DNA of 64,000 nt, from contig DAOUMS010000001.1 in NCBI GenBank assembly GCA_034409565.1, positions 124,001 through 188,000 on the forward strand. The letters are read 5' to 3'. Of the stretch, positions 47,914-55,712 are shown piece by piece (the stretch's first letter is position 1; each line of letters opens with the position of its first letter). Both the position numbers and the translations under genes were made by a program. The notes beneath the pieces were generated by a model that did no database searches, was not told the DNA's origin, and worked only from the letters and a program-made list of their open reading frames with translations. Source of the stretch: E44-bin89 sp034409565. Its GTDB lineage: Bacteria > Chloroflexota > Dehalococcoidia > Dehalococcoidales > RBG-16-60-22.

Positions 47914-50349
47914 CTAGAGCAGGCTCGCCGGGTCAATGTCAACCACCCAGCCCTGCGGGAAAGTTATCTGAGAGAGGAAAGAGGGTAGCTCGTTGCCGCG
48001 CAGTATTATTTGCCACCGGTAGCGGCCTCTGAGGCGGTGGATGAAGGTCGGGGCGGGGCCAATCAGGCTGAGAGCGCTGATGCCCCGGGCGTCCCTTTCC
48101 AGTGTCAGCACATTTCTCATTTTTTCCGCCTCTCGCTGGCAGACGGCGTCGTTGCTGTGGCTGAAGGTCAGCAGCGCCAGACGGGAGAAGGGTGGATTAT
48201 GCAGTTGACGCCGGTAGTCAATCTCTTTTTCGTAAAAAGCCAGGTAATCATGGCTGGCGGCCGCCTGGATGGCATAGTGGTCCGGCGAGAAGGTCTGGAT
48301 AATTACCCGCCCGCCCAGAGGCCCCCGGCCAGCCCTGCCGGCCACCTGGCTCAGTAATTGGAAAGTGCGCTCGCCAGACCGGAAATCGGGCAGGTTCAGG
48401 CTGGTGTCCGCACTCACCACGCCCACCAGCGTTACCTGTGGCAGGTCCAGCCCTTTGGCCACCATCTGCGTGCCGATGAGAATATCCGCTTTGTGGTCGC
48501 GGAACTGGCGCAGTATTCTCTCGTGTGAATCTTTGCTGCGGGTCATATCGCTGTCCCAGCGGAGCAGTCGTGCCCGCGGCATGGTGTAACTGACTTCCTG
48601 CTCCAGCTTCTGCGTGCCGAGTCCCAAATATTTCATCTGCCGACTGGAACAGCGCGGGCAGCGGTCAGGCACCGGCGTTTTCTGGTTGCACTGGTGGCAG
48701 ACCAGCACGTCTTCAGTATAGTGGTGGGTCAGCGGTACCTCGCAGCGCCGACAGCGCAGCACGAAGCCGCAATGCCGGCACTGAATAAAGGTGGCGCCAC
48801 CCCGCCGGTTGAGGAATAAAATCACCTGCTCCCCGCCATTTACGGCCTGCGTCATCGCCTTTGACAGGGCACGACTGAATATGCTGCGGTTGCCCGCTTT
48901 TAATTCTTCCCTCATGTCCACGATATCTACGCCGGGCAGCGGCGCACTGGCCACCGGGACGACGCGTTCCGGTAGCTGAAGAAGTCCACAGGTGCCTTCC
49001 CGGGCACGGGAGTAGGTGACCGTATCAGGGGTGGCGCTGCCCAGGATGGCCACCGCCCCCATCAGTTCGGCCAGCTTCAGGGCCGTATCGCGGGCGTGGT
49101 AGCGGGGTGACTGATCTTCCTGCTTGTAGGTCCACTCGTGTTCCTCATCGAGCACAATCAGCCCGAGGTCGGGCTGGGGGGCAAAGAGGGCGCTCCTGGG
49201 GCCGATGACCACGTCAAATTCGCCGTCCCTTATCCTATGCCATTCGTCATACTGTTCCCCCGCCGAGAGCCGACTGTGCAGGACGGCGACCCGCTGCGGG
49301 AAGCGGGCGACGAAGCGCTCTATGGTCTGCGGGGTGAGGGCGATTTCCGGCACCAGGACAATGCCCCGCCGCCCCATTTTCACCGTTTCCGCCAGTGCCC
49401 GCAGGTAGACCTCGGTCTTACCGCTGCCGGTAACGCCATGTAGCAGAAAGACCCCGGGGTGTGCCCGGGCATCATGTATCGCTTCACGGAGGCGCGAGGA
49501 AACGTCTTCCTGTGCCCGGGTCAATTCAGGCGGCGGTGCGGACATAATGTCCTGATATGAAATCGGCGCCCGTCTGACTTCGACATACTCGAAAATGATA
49601 AACCCCTGGCGCACCAGGGCATCGGCGGCGGCCTTGTCCACGCCCAGCTTCTGCCTGGCTTCCGCCCAGGAGACTGGTCCCGTCTGCTCGCTTAAAAAAT
49701 CGAAAAGACCTGCCTGTTTGAAGGCCCTTTTTCTCTTCAGTCCCGCCGATATCTCCGGGGCACTGGTTGTGGGCACGTTAAGGCGCAGGAAGGGTACTTT
49801 CTTGGGCCTTATCTTTATCGGCTCAAGTTCGTAGGTTCTCACCGCCAGCTTCTGTCTTACCAGCTGTGAGACGATGGCCTGCGCTTTCTTTTCCCCGAGT
49901 TTCTTCTCCAGCTCTCTGAGGCCGACCTTCGTCTGCTGGCGCAGCCTGGCAAGCACCTGACGCTGCTCCGGAGTGAGAGTGGAAACGGCCTGTTCATCGG
50001 CCTCCGGCACTGCGGAGACAAAGGTCAGCGTTTTCCTCTCGAATCCCGGCGGCAGCATGAGGGCCACCGCATCAAACAGGGGAGAGAGGTAGTAGTCGCT
50101 TAGCCATCGGGCTAGGTTGACCCGGGCGGGGGTTAGAAACGGGCGGGGCTCAATAACATCAATAATGTCTCTGGTCTCGGCCACGGCCGGCTGGGGGCTG
50201 AGCGCCATGACAATGCCCTGGAGAGTGCGTTCGCCAAAGGGGACCCATACCGCCTGCCCCACCTCGATATTCAGGTGCGGGGGTATGGCATAGCTGAAAG
50301 TACGGCGCTGGGCAATCGGGGAATTGACACTGACCTCAGCATATTTCAT
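47914..50349 (-). CDS. priA: Primosomal replication restart helicase PriA
   Basis: 811 residues from ATG 50349 (MKYAEVSVNSPIAQRRTFSYAIP), with GGTGGAG 6 nt upstream. N-terminal DNA-binding domain (about 1-105); helicase core with HGVTGSGKTEVYLRAL (Walker A), VLDEEHEWTYKQED, LGSATPD; zinc region CRHCGFVLRCRRCEVPL, CHQCNQ, CPRCSS giving eight Cys; then IGTQMVAKGLDLPQVTLVG and QVAGRAGRG. The Walker B DEEH carries the family's usual DEEH box. It reloads the replisome at stalled forks. Confidence 0.96.
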   Translation of the reverse strand: MKYAEVSVNSPIAQRRTFSYAIPPHLNIEVGQAVWVPFGERTLQGIVMALSPQPAVAETRDIIDVIEPRPFLTPARVNLARWLSDYYLSPLFDAVALMLPPGFERKTLTFVSAVPEADEQAVSTLTPEQRQVLARLRQQTKVGLRELEKKLGEKKAQAIVSQLVRQKLAVRTYELEPIKIRPKKVPFLRLNVPTTSAPEISAGLKRKRAFKQAGLFDFLSEQTGPVSWAEARQKLGVDKAAADALVRQGFIIFEYVEVRRAPISYQDIMSAPPPELTRAQEDVSSRLREAIHDARAHPGVFLLHGVTGSGKTEVYLRALAETVKMGRRGIVLVPEIALTPQTIERFVARFPQRVAVLHSRLSAGEQYDEWHRIRDGEFDVVIGPRSALFAPQPDLGLIVLDEEHEWTYKQEDQSPRYHARDTALKLAELMGAVAILGSATPDTVTYSRAREGTCGLLQLPERVVPVASAPLPGVDIVDMREELKAGNRSIFSRALSKAMTQAVNGGEQVILFLNRRGGATFIQCRHCGFVLRCRRCEVPLTHHYTEDVLVCHQCNQKTPVPDRCPRCSSRQMKYLGLGTQKLEQEVSYTMPRARLLRWDSDMTRSKDSHERILRQFRDHKADILIGTQMVAKGLDLPQVTLVGVVSADTSLNLPDFRSGERTFQLLSQVAGRAGRGPLGGRVIIQTFSPDHYAIQAAASHDYLAFYEKEIDYRRQLHNPPFSRLALLTFSHSNDAVCQREAEKMRNVLTLERDARGISALSLIGPAPTFIHRLRGRYRWQIILRGNELPSFLSQITFPQGWVVDIDPASLL

Positions 50350-50432
50350 ACCGTACTCCACCGATTGCCCCAAAACTTCCGTTGCCCTGTCGTGCGGGTT
50401 GGTGCTTTTAACGGTAAGCGTTGCCGGGAAGA

Positions 50433-51116
50433 TTACTCTTTGGCTTTTTCTTCCGTTGCTTCTTCGGTCTTTTCTTCTGTCGGCGCTGTTTCCGGCTCTT
50501 CGGCAGCGAGCTCACCTTCGGGCTGGGCTGGTTCTGGTTCCGCTGCCTCTGGAGAAAGCTCACCCTGAGCCTGGGTCACCTCTGGCTCTACCTCTTCCGT
50601 TGCCGCGGGCGCTTTTTCTTCTTCGGCGACTGCTTCCTCGCCAGCTATTTCCTCGGTGGGGGCCTCTTCCGCTTCGGCTATCAGCTCTGCTTCGACTGGT
50701 TCTTCTGACGCTGGTACTTCCTCTTCTTCGGCCTCAGCTGCCAGAGACTCCATCTGGGCCAGTTCTTTCTCCCGGTCCACCCGGCGCTCTTTGATACGGG
50801 CTGACTTGCCGCTGCGTCCGCGCAGATAGTACAGTTTGGCCCGGCGCACCTTTCCGTGGCGGATTATTTCCACCCGCTCCACTCTCGGTGAGTACAGCGG
50901 GAAAGTGCGCTCCACACCGACGCCATAGGCGATGCGTCTGACGGTAAAGGTGGCGCCTACCCCACCCCCCTGCATCTTGATGACCACGCCCTGGAATGGC
51001 TGGGTGCGTTCCTTGCCACCTTCAGTTACTTTGTTGTAAACGCGTACCGTGTCCCCCGGGGCGATGTCAGGAATTCTGGGATTGCGTTTGACAGCTATCA
51101 GCGAATCAATATTCAT
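50433..51116 (-). CDS. rplS: 50S ribosomal protein L19 with long Glu-rich tail
   Basis: 227 residues, almost twice the usual L19 length of about 115-120. The core (about 1-118) is normal: IPDIAPGDTVRVYNKVTEGGKERTQPFQGVVIKMQGGGVGATFTVRRIAYGVGVERTFPLYSP and LYYLRGRSGKSARIKERR, read in parts. The last 110 residues are low-complexity Glu/Ala/Pro sequence (EEEEVPASEEPVEAELIAEA and similar), acidic and probably disordered. It overlaps trmD by 4 nt. Confidence 0.95.
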   Translation of the reverse strand: MNIDSLIAVKRNPRIPDIAPGDTVRVYNKVTEGGKERTQPFQGVVIKMQGGGVGATFTVRRIAYGVGVERTFPLYSPRVERVEIIRHGKVRRAKLYYLRGRSGKSARIKERRVDREKELAQMESLAAEAEEEEVPASEEPVEAELIAEAEEAPTEEIAGEEAVAEEEKAPAATEEVEPEVTQAQGELSPEAAEPEPAQPEGELAAEEPETAPTEEKTEEATEEKAKE

Positions 51117-51898
51117 TTCTCGGGCTCCTTGTTCAGACTGGATTTGGCTTTATCTAAAGCAGTGAATTGCTCCACTAGCTGCTTTTCTTCCTGGCCGAGT
51201 CTGGCCGTAGCGATGAGGTCCGGGCGGCGTTCCAGGGTGCGCCGGATGATCTGTTCCCGGCGCCAGCGTGCAATCTGGGCATGGTTTCCGGAGAGCAGTA
51301 CCTCGGGGACCGGCCAGCCCTGAAAATCAGCCGGTCGGGTATACTGGGGATATTCCAGCAGGCCATGCACGTGTGAATCTTCCTGCGCCGAATTTTCCGA
51401 GCCGAGCACTCCCGGGAGCAGGCGAAGGACGGCGTCAATGACCACCAGGGCCGGCAGTTCGCCGCCGGTCAGCACGTAATCACCGATGCTGATTTCATCG
51501 GTGACGAGGTGTTCCACCACGCGCTCGTCAATGCCCTCATAATGGCCGCAGAGCAGGACGAGGTGTCGGTACTTTGACAGTTCCGCCGCGATTTGCTGGT
51601 TGAAGAGGCGACCCTGCGGCGTGAGCAGGACAATCGGCGGTTCCTCAGTCCCGGGTTTTTCCGCGACCTGGGCCTTGACCGCGGCCACCGCCTCAAAGAT
51701 AGGCTCGGGTTTGAATATCATGCCCGGACCACCGCCATATGGGTAATCATCCACGGTGTGGTGCCTATCATGGGTGTAGTCACGGATGTTATGCACGTTG
51801 ATACTGACCAGGTCCTGGTCAATAGCCCGTTTGAAGATGCCGAAACTGAACGGCGCATCAAACATCTGCGGAAATATGGTCAGCACATCAATACGCAT
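51113..51898 (-). CDS. trmD: tRNA (guanine-37-N1)-methyltransferase
   Basis: Methylates G37 next to the anticodon. 261 residues of the knotted SPOUT fold: MRIDVLTIFPQMFDAPFSFGIFKRA, DYPYGGGPGMIFKPEPIFEAV, LLTPQGRLFNQQIAAEL, LCGHYEGIDERVVEHLVTDEISIGDYVLTGGELPALVVIDA. trmD-rplS is the usual pair; rpsP and rimM are not adjacent here. Confidence 0.97.
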   Translation of the reverse strand: MRIDVLTIFPQMFDAPFSFGIFKRAIDQDLVSINVHNIRDYTHDRHHTVDDYPYGGGPGMIFKPEPIFEAVAAVKAQVAEKPGTEEPPIVLLTPQGRLFNQQIAAELSKYRHLVLLCGHYEGIDERVVEHLVTDEISIGDYVLTGGELPALVVIDAVLRLLPGVLGSENSAQEDSHVHGLLEYPQYTRPADFQGWPVPEVLLSGNHAQIARWRREQIIRRTLERRPDLIATARLGQEEKQLVEQFTALDKAKSSLNKEPEK

Positions 51899-51918
51899 CG
51901 AAAAACCCCTGCCGCCGG

Positions 51919-52404
51919 CTATGAATGCTCGGTGACCACCCCTTTAATAATATCAACGGCGTGCGGTATGGCCGGCAACACCACCTCAAGACATTCCCTG
52001 ACCGCCCTGGGACTGCCGGGCAGGTTGATTATCAGGCAGTGACCTCTAACCCCGGCCGTAGCCCGGCTCAACATTGCCATCGGTGTTTTGCTCAATGATT
52101 TGGCTCGCATCGCCTCCGCGAAACCGGGGACAACCCGGTCGACAATGGCAATAGTAGCTTCCGGCGTAACATCACGCTCGCCAAGCCCGGTACCGCCGGT
52201 GGTGATGATGACATCCGTCTCTCCTCTGTCCGCCCATTCCGTCAGCTTCTGGCAGATAATGTCCATCTCATCAGGGACAATCTCATAATTAACCACTTCG
52301 CTGTCCAGGTCAGAGAGAATTTCCCTGATGGTCTGACCGCTTTCATCATAGCGCTGGCCAAGTGCCCCTTTATCACTGATGGTGAGTATACCGATGGTAA
52401 GCAT
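51919..52404 (-). CDS. MogA/MoaB-type molybdopterin adenylyltransferase
   Basis: 161 residues from ATG 52404 (MLTIGILTISDKGALGQRYDESG). The MoCF-fold motifs are present: VIITTGGTGLGERDVTPEAT and HCLIINLPGSPRAVRECLEVVLPAIPHAVDI. It adenylates molybdopterin before metal insertion into molybdenum or tungsten cofactor. No other moa/moe gene is in the window. 21 bp before trmD. Confidence 0.92.
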   Translation of the reverse strand: MLTIGILTISDKGALGQRYDESGQTIREILSDLDSEVVNYEIVPDEMDIICQKLTEWADRGETDVIITTGGTGLGERDVTPEATIAIVDRVVPGFAEAMRAKSLSKTPMAMLSRATAGVRGHCLIINLPGSPRAVRECLEVVLPAIPHAVDIIKGVVTEHS

Positions 52405-52427
52405 TGTTGTGCACCAAAACAAATTCC

Positions 52428-52456
52428 ATTTTACCACATATGAGGCGGATAACCAA
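52428..52456 (-). promoter_or_regulatory. Probable promoter of mogA/moaB-trmD-rplS
   Basis: Minus strand TTGGTT (52451-52456), 17-bp spacer, TAAAAT (52428-52433); leader about 17 nt. Confidence 0.5.
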
Positions 52457-52502
52457 ATGAAAAAAATTTTATGGAAAATTCAATAAATTTGGCTCAAAAG
52501 TC

Positions 52503-52531
52503 TTGACAAACGAGCGCTCCCGTGTTATAAA
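52503..52531 (+). promoter_or_regulatory. Promoter of mraZ-ftsZ cluster
   Basis: TTGACA (52503-52508), 17-bp spacer, TATAAA (52526-52531); start expected about 52538, just before the repeated MraZ-type boxes. Confidence 0.8.
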
Positions 52532-52542
52532 GTGTGTTATAT

Positions 52543-52579
52543 AGTGGTAAAAAGTGGGGAGTAGTGGTGAAAAAGGGTG
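52543..52579 (+). promoter_or_regulatory. MraZ-box-like direct repeats
   Basis: AGTGG occurs at 52543, 52553 and 52563, exactly 10 bp apart, with a degenerate fourth copy (AAGGG) at 52573. Tandem GTGG-type repeats with 10-bp period upstream of mraZ are the known operator of MraZ. Here they lie just after the start site. Confidence 0.7.
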
Positions 52580-52597
52580 AATAGCCAGGTGGTTTGA

Positions 52598-53035
52598 ATG
52601 TTTTACGGTGAGTACAACTACAAGATAGATGAAAAAGGTCGGGTAGCGATACCACCCCGCTTCCGAAAGGAACTGAAGGACGGCGTGGTCCTGTCTCCGG
52701 GAGCGGAAAAGTGCATTAACGTGTACTCGCTTCCAGAATGGCGCAAACTGGCTACCTCTCTTACCAGTGGCCCGCTGACCCCCAGCAAGATGAGAAGGCT
52801 GAATCGGGCCATCTTTGCTACCGCTTTCAGTGTGGCCATTGACGGGCAGGGCAGGGTAGCCCTGCCGGTACCACTGCGCGAGCACGCTGAAATTCAGGAA
52901 GACATCGTCGTTACCGGAGCCAATAACTACCTGGAAATCTGGAATCAGGTTTTCTGGGAAGAAGAAAAGGCAATCAGTCAGGAGCAGTCCTGGCAGATTA
53001 TAGAGAGTCTGGAGCGACGTGATGAGTCCAAGTAA
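52598..53035 (+). CDS. mraZ: Transcriptional regulator MraZ
   Basis: 145 residues with the two AbrB-like half-domains, each carrying a DxKGRVxxP box: IDEKGRVAIPPRFRKEL and IDGQGRVALPVPLREHA. MraZ forms a ring that binds tandem repeats in its own promoter and controls the division cluster. AGGTGG precedes ATG 52598. It overlaps rsmH by 14 nt. Confidence 0.96.
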   Translation: MFYGEYNYKIDEKGRVAIPPRFRKELKDGVVLSPGAEKCINVYSLPEWRKLATSLTSGPLTPSKMRRLNRAIFATAFSVAIDGQGRVALPVPLREHAEIQEDIVVTGANNYLEIWNQVFWEEEKAISQEQSWQIIESLERRDESK

Positions 53036-54080
53036 ACGTGGCTCACCATACCACGTCCCGGTCCTGCTCGAAGAGACAATGGCGGCGCTGGCAGTTCAGC
53101 CCGGGGGCCGCTACGTTGACTGCACGGTGGGGGGTGGCGGTCATGCCCGGGCAATTCTGGAACGCAGTTCCCCCGGTGGGCAGTTGCTCGGCATGGATGC
53201 CGACCCCGGAGCGATAAAGACAGCCCAGAAAAAACTTGAGGCGCATCGGAATTCCATCCTCCTGGTCAATGATAACTTTGTCAACCTGCAGGCAACCTGC
53301 ATCAAGTACGATTTCTTTCCGGTACATGGCATCTTGTTTGACCTTGGCCTTTCCTCGATGCAGCTGAACGGGGACGGGCGCGGCTTCAGTTTTCAGCATG
53401 ATGCCCCTCTCGATATGCGCTTTAACCCCGGGCAGGAAGTAACGGCCGCCGATATTGTCAATACTTCACCGGAAACTGAACTGGCACGAATTATTCGAAC
53501 CTATGGCGAGGAAGTCTACAGCCGCCAGATAGCGCGGCTTATCGTGCGCGAACGTCCCATCACCTCAACTCTTCATCTGGCCCGCATCGTGGAAAGGGCG
53601 GTAAGACGGAGGACAGGCAAAATCCACCCGGCCACCAAGACATTTCAGGCACTCCGGATAGCGGTAAATCTGGAGCTAGAAAACCTGGAGATAGCACTGA
53701 AACAGGCAATTGAACTCCTCGGCTTTGAAGGCAGACTGGTGGTGATAAGCTACCATTCTCTGGAAGACCGCATTGTGAAGCGCTTCATGCAGCGGGAAGC
53801 CCGGGGATGTATCTGCCCTCCCGGCACACCGGTATGCATCTGCGGGCATAAACCCCGGCTGAAGCTCATTCGCCGGCATGTGGTTGTGCCTTCCGAGGAC
53901 GAGGTGCAAGCCAATCCACGCAGTCGCAGCGCCAAGCTGAGAGTGGCCACGCGTCTAATTGCCCAGAACGATTGCTTGGCCACAGACGAGATGGAAATTC
54001 TCTGGGCGGAGATAAAAACGAGAGCCTGGAGAAGGCCGGCGCTGTTGCGCAAACTGCAGATGGTATTTGCTATGGCCTGA
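53022..54080 (+). CDS. rsmH: 16S rRNA (cytosine-1402-N4)-methyltransferase RsmH with extra C-terminal tail
   Basis: 352 residues from ATG 53022 (GGAG 7 nt upstream). Motifs: YHVPVLLEETMAAL, VDCTVGGGGHARAIL, GILFDLGLSSMQL, GFSFQHDAPLDMRF, FQALRIAVNLELENLEIAL, VISYHSLEDRIVKRFM, RSRSAKLRVATR. It methylates the same nucleotide, C1402, as RsmI. Normal RsmH ends near RSAKLRVA; here about 45 residues follow, whose last 35 resemble the C-terminus of the next small gene product (about 13 of 35 identical without gaps). Confidence 0.95.
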   Translation: MSPSKRGSPYHVPVLLEETMAALAVQPGGRYVDCTVGGGGHARAILERSSPGGQLLGMDADPGAIKTAQKKLEAHRNSILLVNDNFVNLQATCIKYDFFPVHGILFDLGLSSMQLNGDGRGFSFQHDAPLDMRFNPGQEVTAADIVNTSPETELARIIRTYGEEVYSRQIARLIVRERPITSTLHLARIVERAVRRRTGKIHPATKTFQALRIAVNLELENLEIALKQAIELLGFEGRLVVISYHSLEDRIVKRFMQREARGCICPPGTPVCICGHKPRLKLIRRHVVVPSEDEVQANPRSRSAKLRVATRLIAQNDCLATDEMEILWAEIKTRAWRRPALLRKLQMVFAMA

Positions 54081-54137
54081 GCTGGCCAGGGCTAAAGGTA
54101 ATGCTCCAAGGTGCAGCATCTATAAGGGGAGTAAGTA

Positions 54138-54353
54138 ATGGAACAGGTACAGCAAGATAAATGGGGAGCGGGTAGAGCTACAATAGGCACCGCTCTTGTT
54201 GACCTGAAGCTGAAAATAGCCGAGCACCTCGTCAATCAGGCTGGTAGCTACCGCCCGGACGAAGTGTACAGTATCCTGGCGGAAACCAAAGTTGGGGCCA
54301 GGAGGAGGACCGACCTCGTGGACAAGATGAGGGTGGTCTTTTCCATGTCCTGA
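54138..54353 (+). CDS. Small protein sharing its C-terminal motif with the RsmH tail
   Basis: 71 residues between rsmH and ftsA, the place usually held by ftsL. It has no membrane segment, so it is not FtsL. Its last 35 residues (from SYRPDEVYSILAETK to RVVFSMS) align with the last 35 of RsmH; shared positions include DE, AE, K, A, RR, L, K, VF and M. GGGGAG is 7 nt before the ATG. Function unknown. Confidence 0.75.
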   Translation: MEQVQQDKWGAGRATIGTALVDLKLKIAEHLVNQAGSYRPDEVYSILAETKVGARRRTDLVDKMRVVFSMS

Positions 54354-54450
54354 TAGTGTTAACTGGATTAAGAGCTATAGCCAAGGAGGCTCTGAAATGT
54401 AAATCATAACCGAACTTTAGCAGTCTAAACCTATTGAGAAGGAGGGATAG

Positions 54451-55665
54451 ATGAAAAATCGAACTGTAGCGGCCATTGATGTTGGTACCACCAAAGTATG
54501 TACCGTTGTTGCGGACCTTAACGAGATTGGTACGCCGCGCGTTGTCGGTGTTGGCATTGCCCCATCAGTTGGTTTGCATAAAGGTCTGGTGGTCAACATC
54601 AATGAGGCCAGAGAGTCAATCAGAGAGTCAGTAAAGAAAGCGGAGCAGGCAAGCAACTACAAGGTTGAATCAGCCTATGTCGGCGTAACCGGGCGTCATG
54701 TCACCTCGCTGAACAATCGCGGCGTGGTGGCGATAACGCGGAACGACCGTGTGGTGCGCACGGATGACCTGAAACGTGTGCTGTCCTCAGCACAGAGCGT
54801 CAAGGTCCCCAGCGACCGCAGGCTCCTTCATGTTATTCCGAGGTCATACGCTGTTGACGGTCAGGCTCACGTCAAGAACCCAATTGGCATGCATGGCTTC
54901 AGGCTGGACGTGGAGACCCATGTTATCACCGCGGCCGTGACCTCAATACAGAACCTGGTGAAGTGCATCCGCAGCATTGGCATTGATATTGAGGACCTCG
55001 TCCTCGAACCTCTCGCCAGCAGCGAGGCAATACTGACCCCGGATGAGAAAGAGGTCGGCGTGGTACTGGCTGACATCGGCGGTGGAACGACTGATATTGC
55101 CGTCTTCAAAGATGGCAGCATCTGGCACACCTCGATACTGCCGGTCGCCGGCTATCAGCTTACCAGAGACGTTTCCATCGGTCTGGGGCTGCCTTTTGAC
55201 GTTGCCGAGGAGATGAAGAAACGATACGGCAGCGTGATGCCCGTTTATGAAGGCAGGACCGAGGAAACCACGGCGATATCTCAGGATGGCCATGGCGTTT
55301 CCTATCAGGACCTGTGCGACATCATCCGCGCCCGCGTTGAAGAGATTCTGAAGCTCATCCTGCTTGAACTGCCCAACTCTGAATATGAAACCCTGGTGCC
55401 AGCCGGCCTGGTACTTACCGGTGGTAGCTCCAATCTGGCAGGCATCTCCACGCTGGGGCGCGAGATACTGCAGCTTCCGGTCAGGGTGGGTGCTCCGTCC
55501 AATATGGAAGGCATCGCCGACGTCCTCTGCGACCCGTCATACGCGACGAGCGTTGGTCTTTTGGCCTGGGGCGTGAAGCATGAGCGCAGCCAGGGCCGGA
55601 CGCGCTGGAACTTTGGCTCCGCAATCCGGCGCATGGCTTTAAGGCTGAAGGGCCTTTTCAGCTAG
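54451..55665 (+). CDS. ftsA: Cell division protein FtsA
   Basis: Actin-like ATPase that ties FtsZ to the membrane. 404 residues: AAIDVGTTKVCTVVADL (phosphate 1), domain 1C, VLADIGGGTTDIAVFKDGSI (phosphate 2), GLVLTGGSSNLAGI (adenosine), and a basic amphipathic C-terminus (RRMALRLKGLFS) fitting the membrane-targeting sequence. GAAGGAGGGA precedes the ATG. Confidence 0.96.
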   Translation: MKNRTVAAIDVGTTKVCTVVADLNEIGTPRVVGVGIAPSVGLHKGLVVNINEARESIRESVKKAEQASNYKVESAYVGVTGRHVTSLNNRGVVAITRNDRVVRTDDLKRVLSSAQSVKVPSDRRLLHVIPRSYAVDGQAHVKNPIGMHGFRLDVETHVITAAVTSIQNLVKCIRSIGIDIEDLVLEPLASSEAILTPDEKEVGVVLADIGGGTTDIAVFKDGSIWHTSILPVAGYQLTRDVSIGLGLPFDVAEEMKKRYGSVMPVYEGRTEETTAISQDGHGVSYQDLCDIIRARVEEILKLILLELPNSEYETLVPAGLVLTGGSSNLAGISTLGREILQLPVRVGAPSNMEGIADVLCDPSYATSVGLLAWGVKHERSQGRTRWNFGSAIRRMALRLKGLFS

Positions 55666-55712
55666 TAAATTGAGTATGAAAGTTAGCCGATTAATGCAAT
55701 AAGGAGGGGGAA

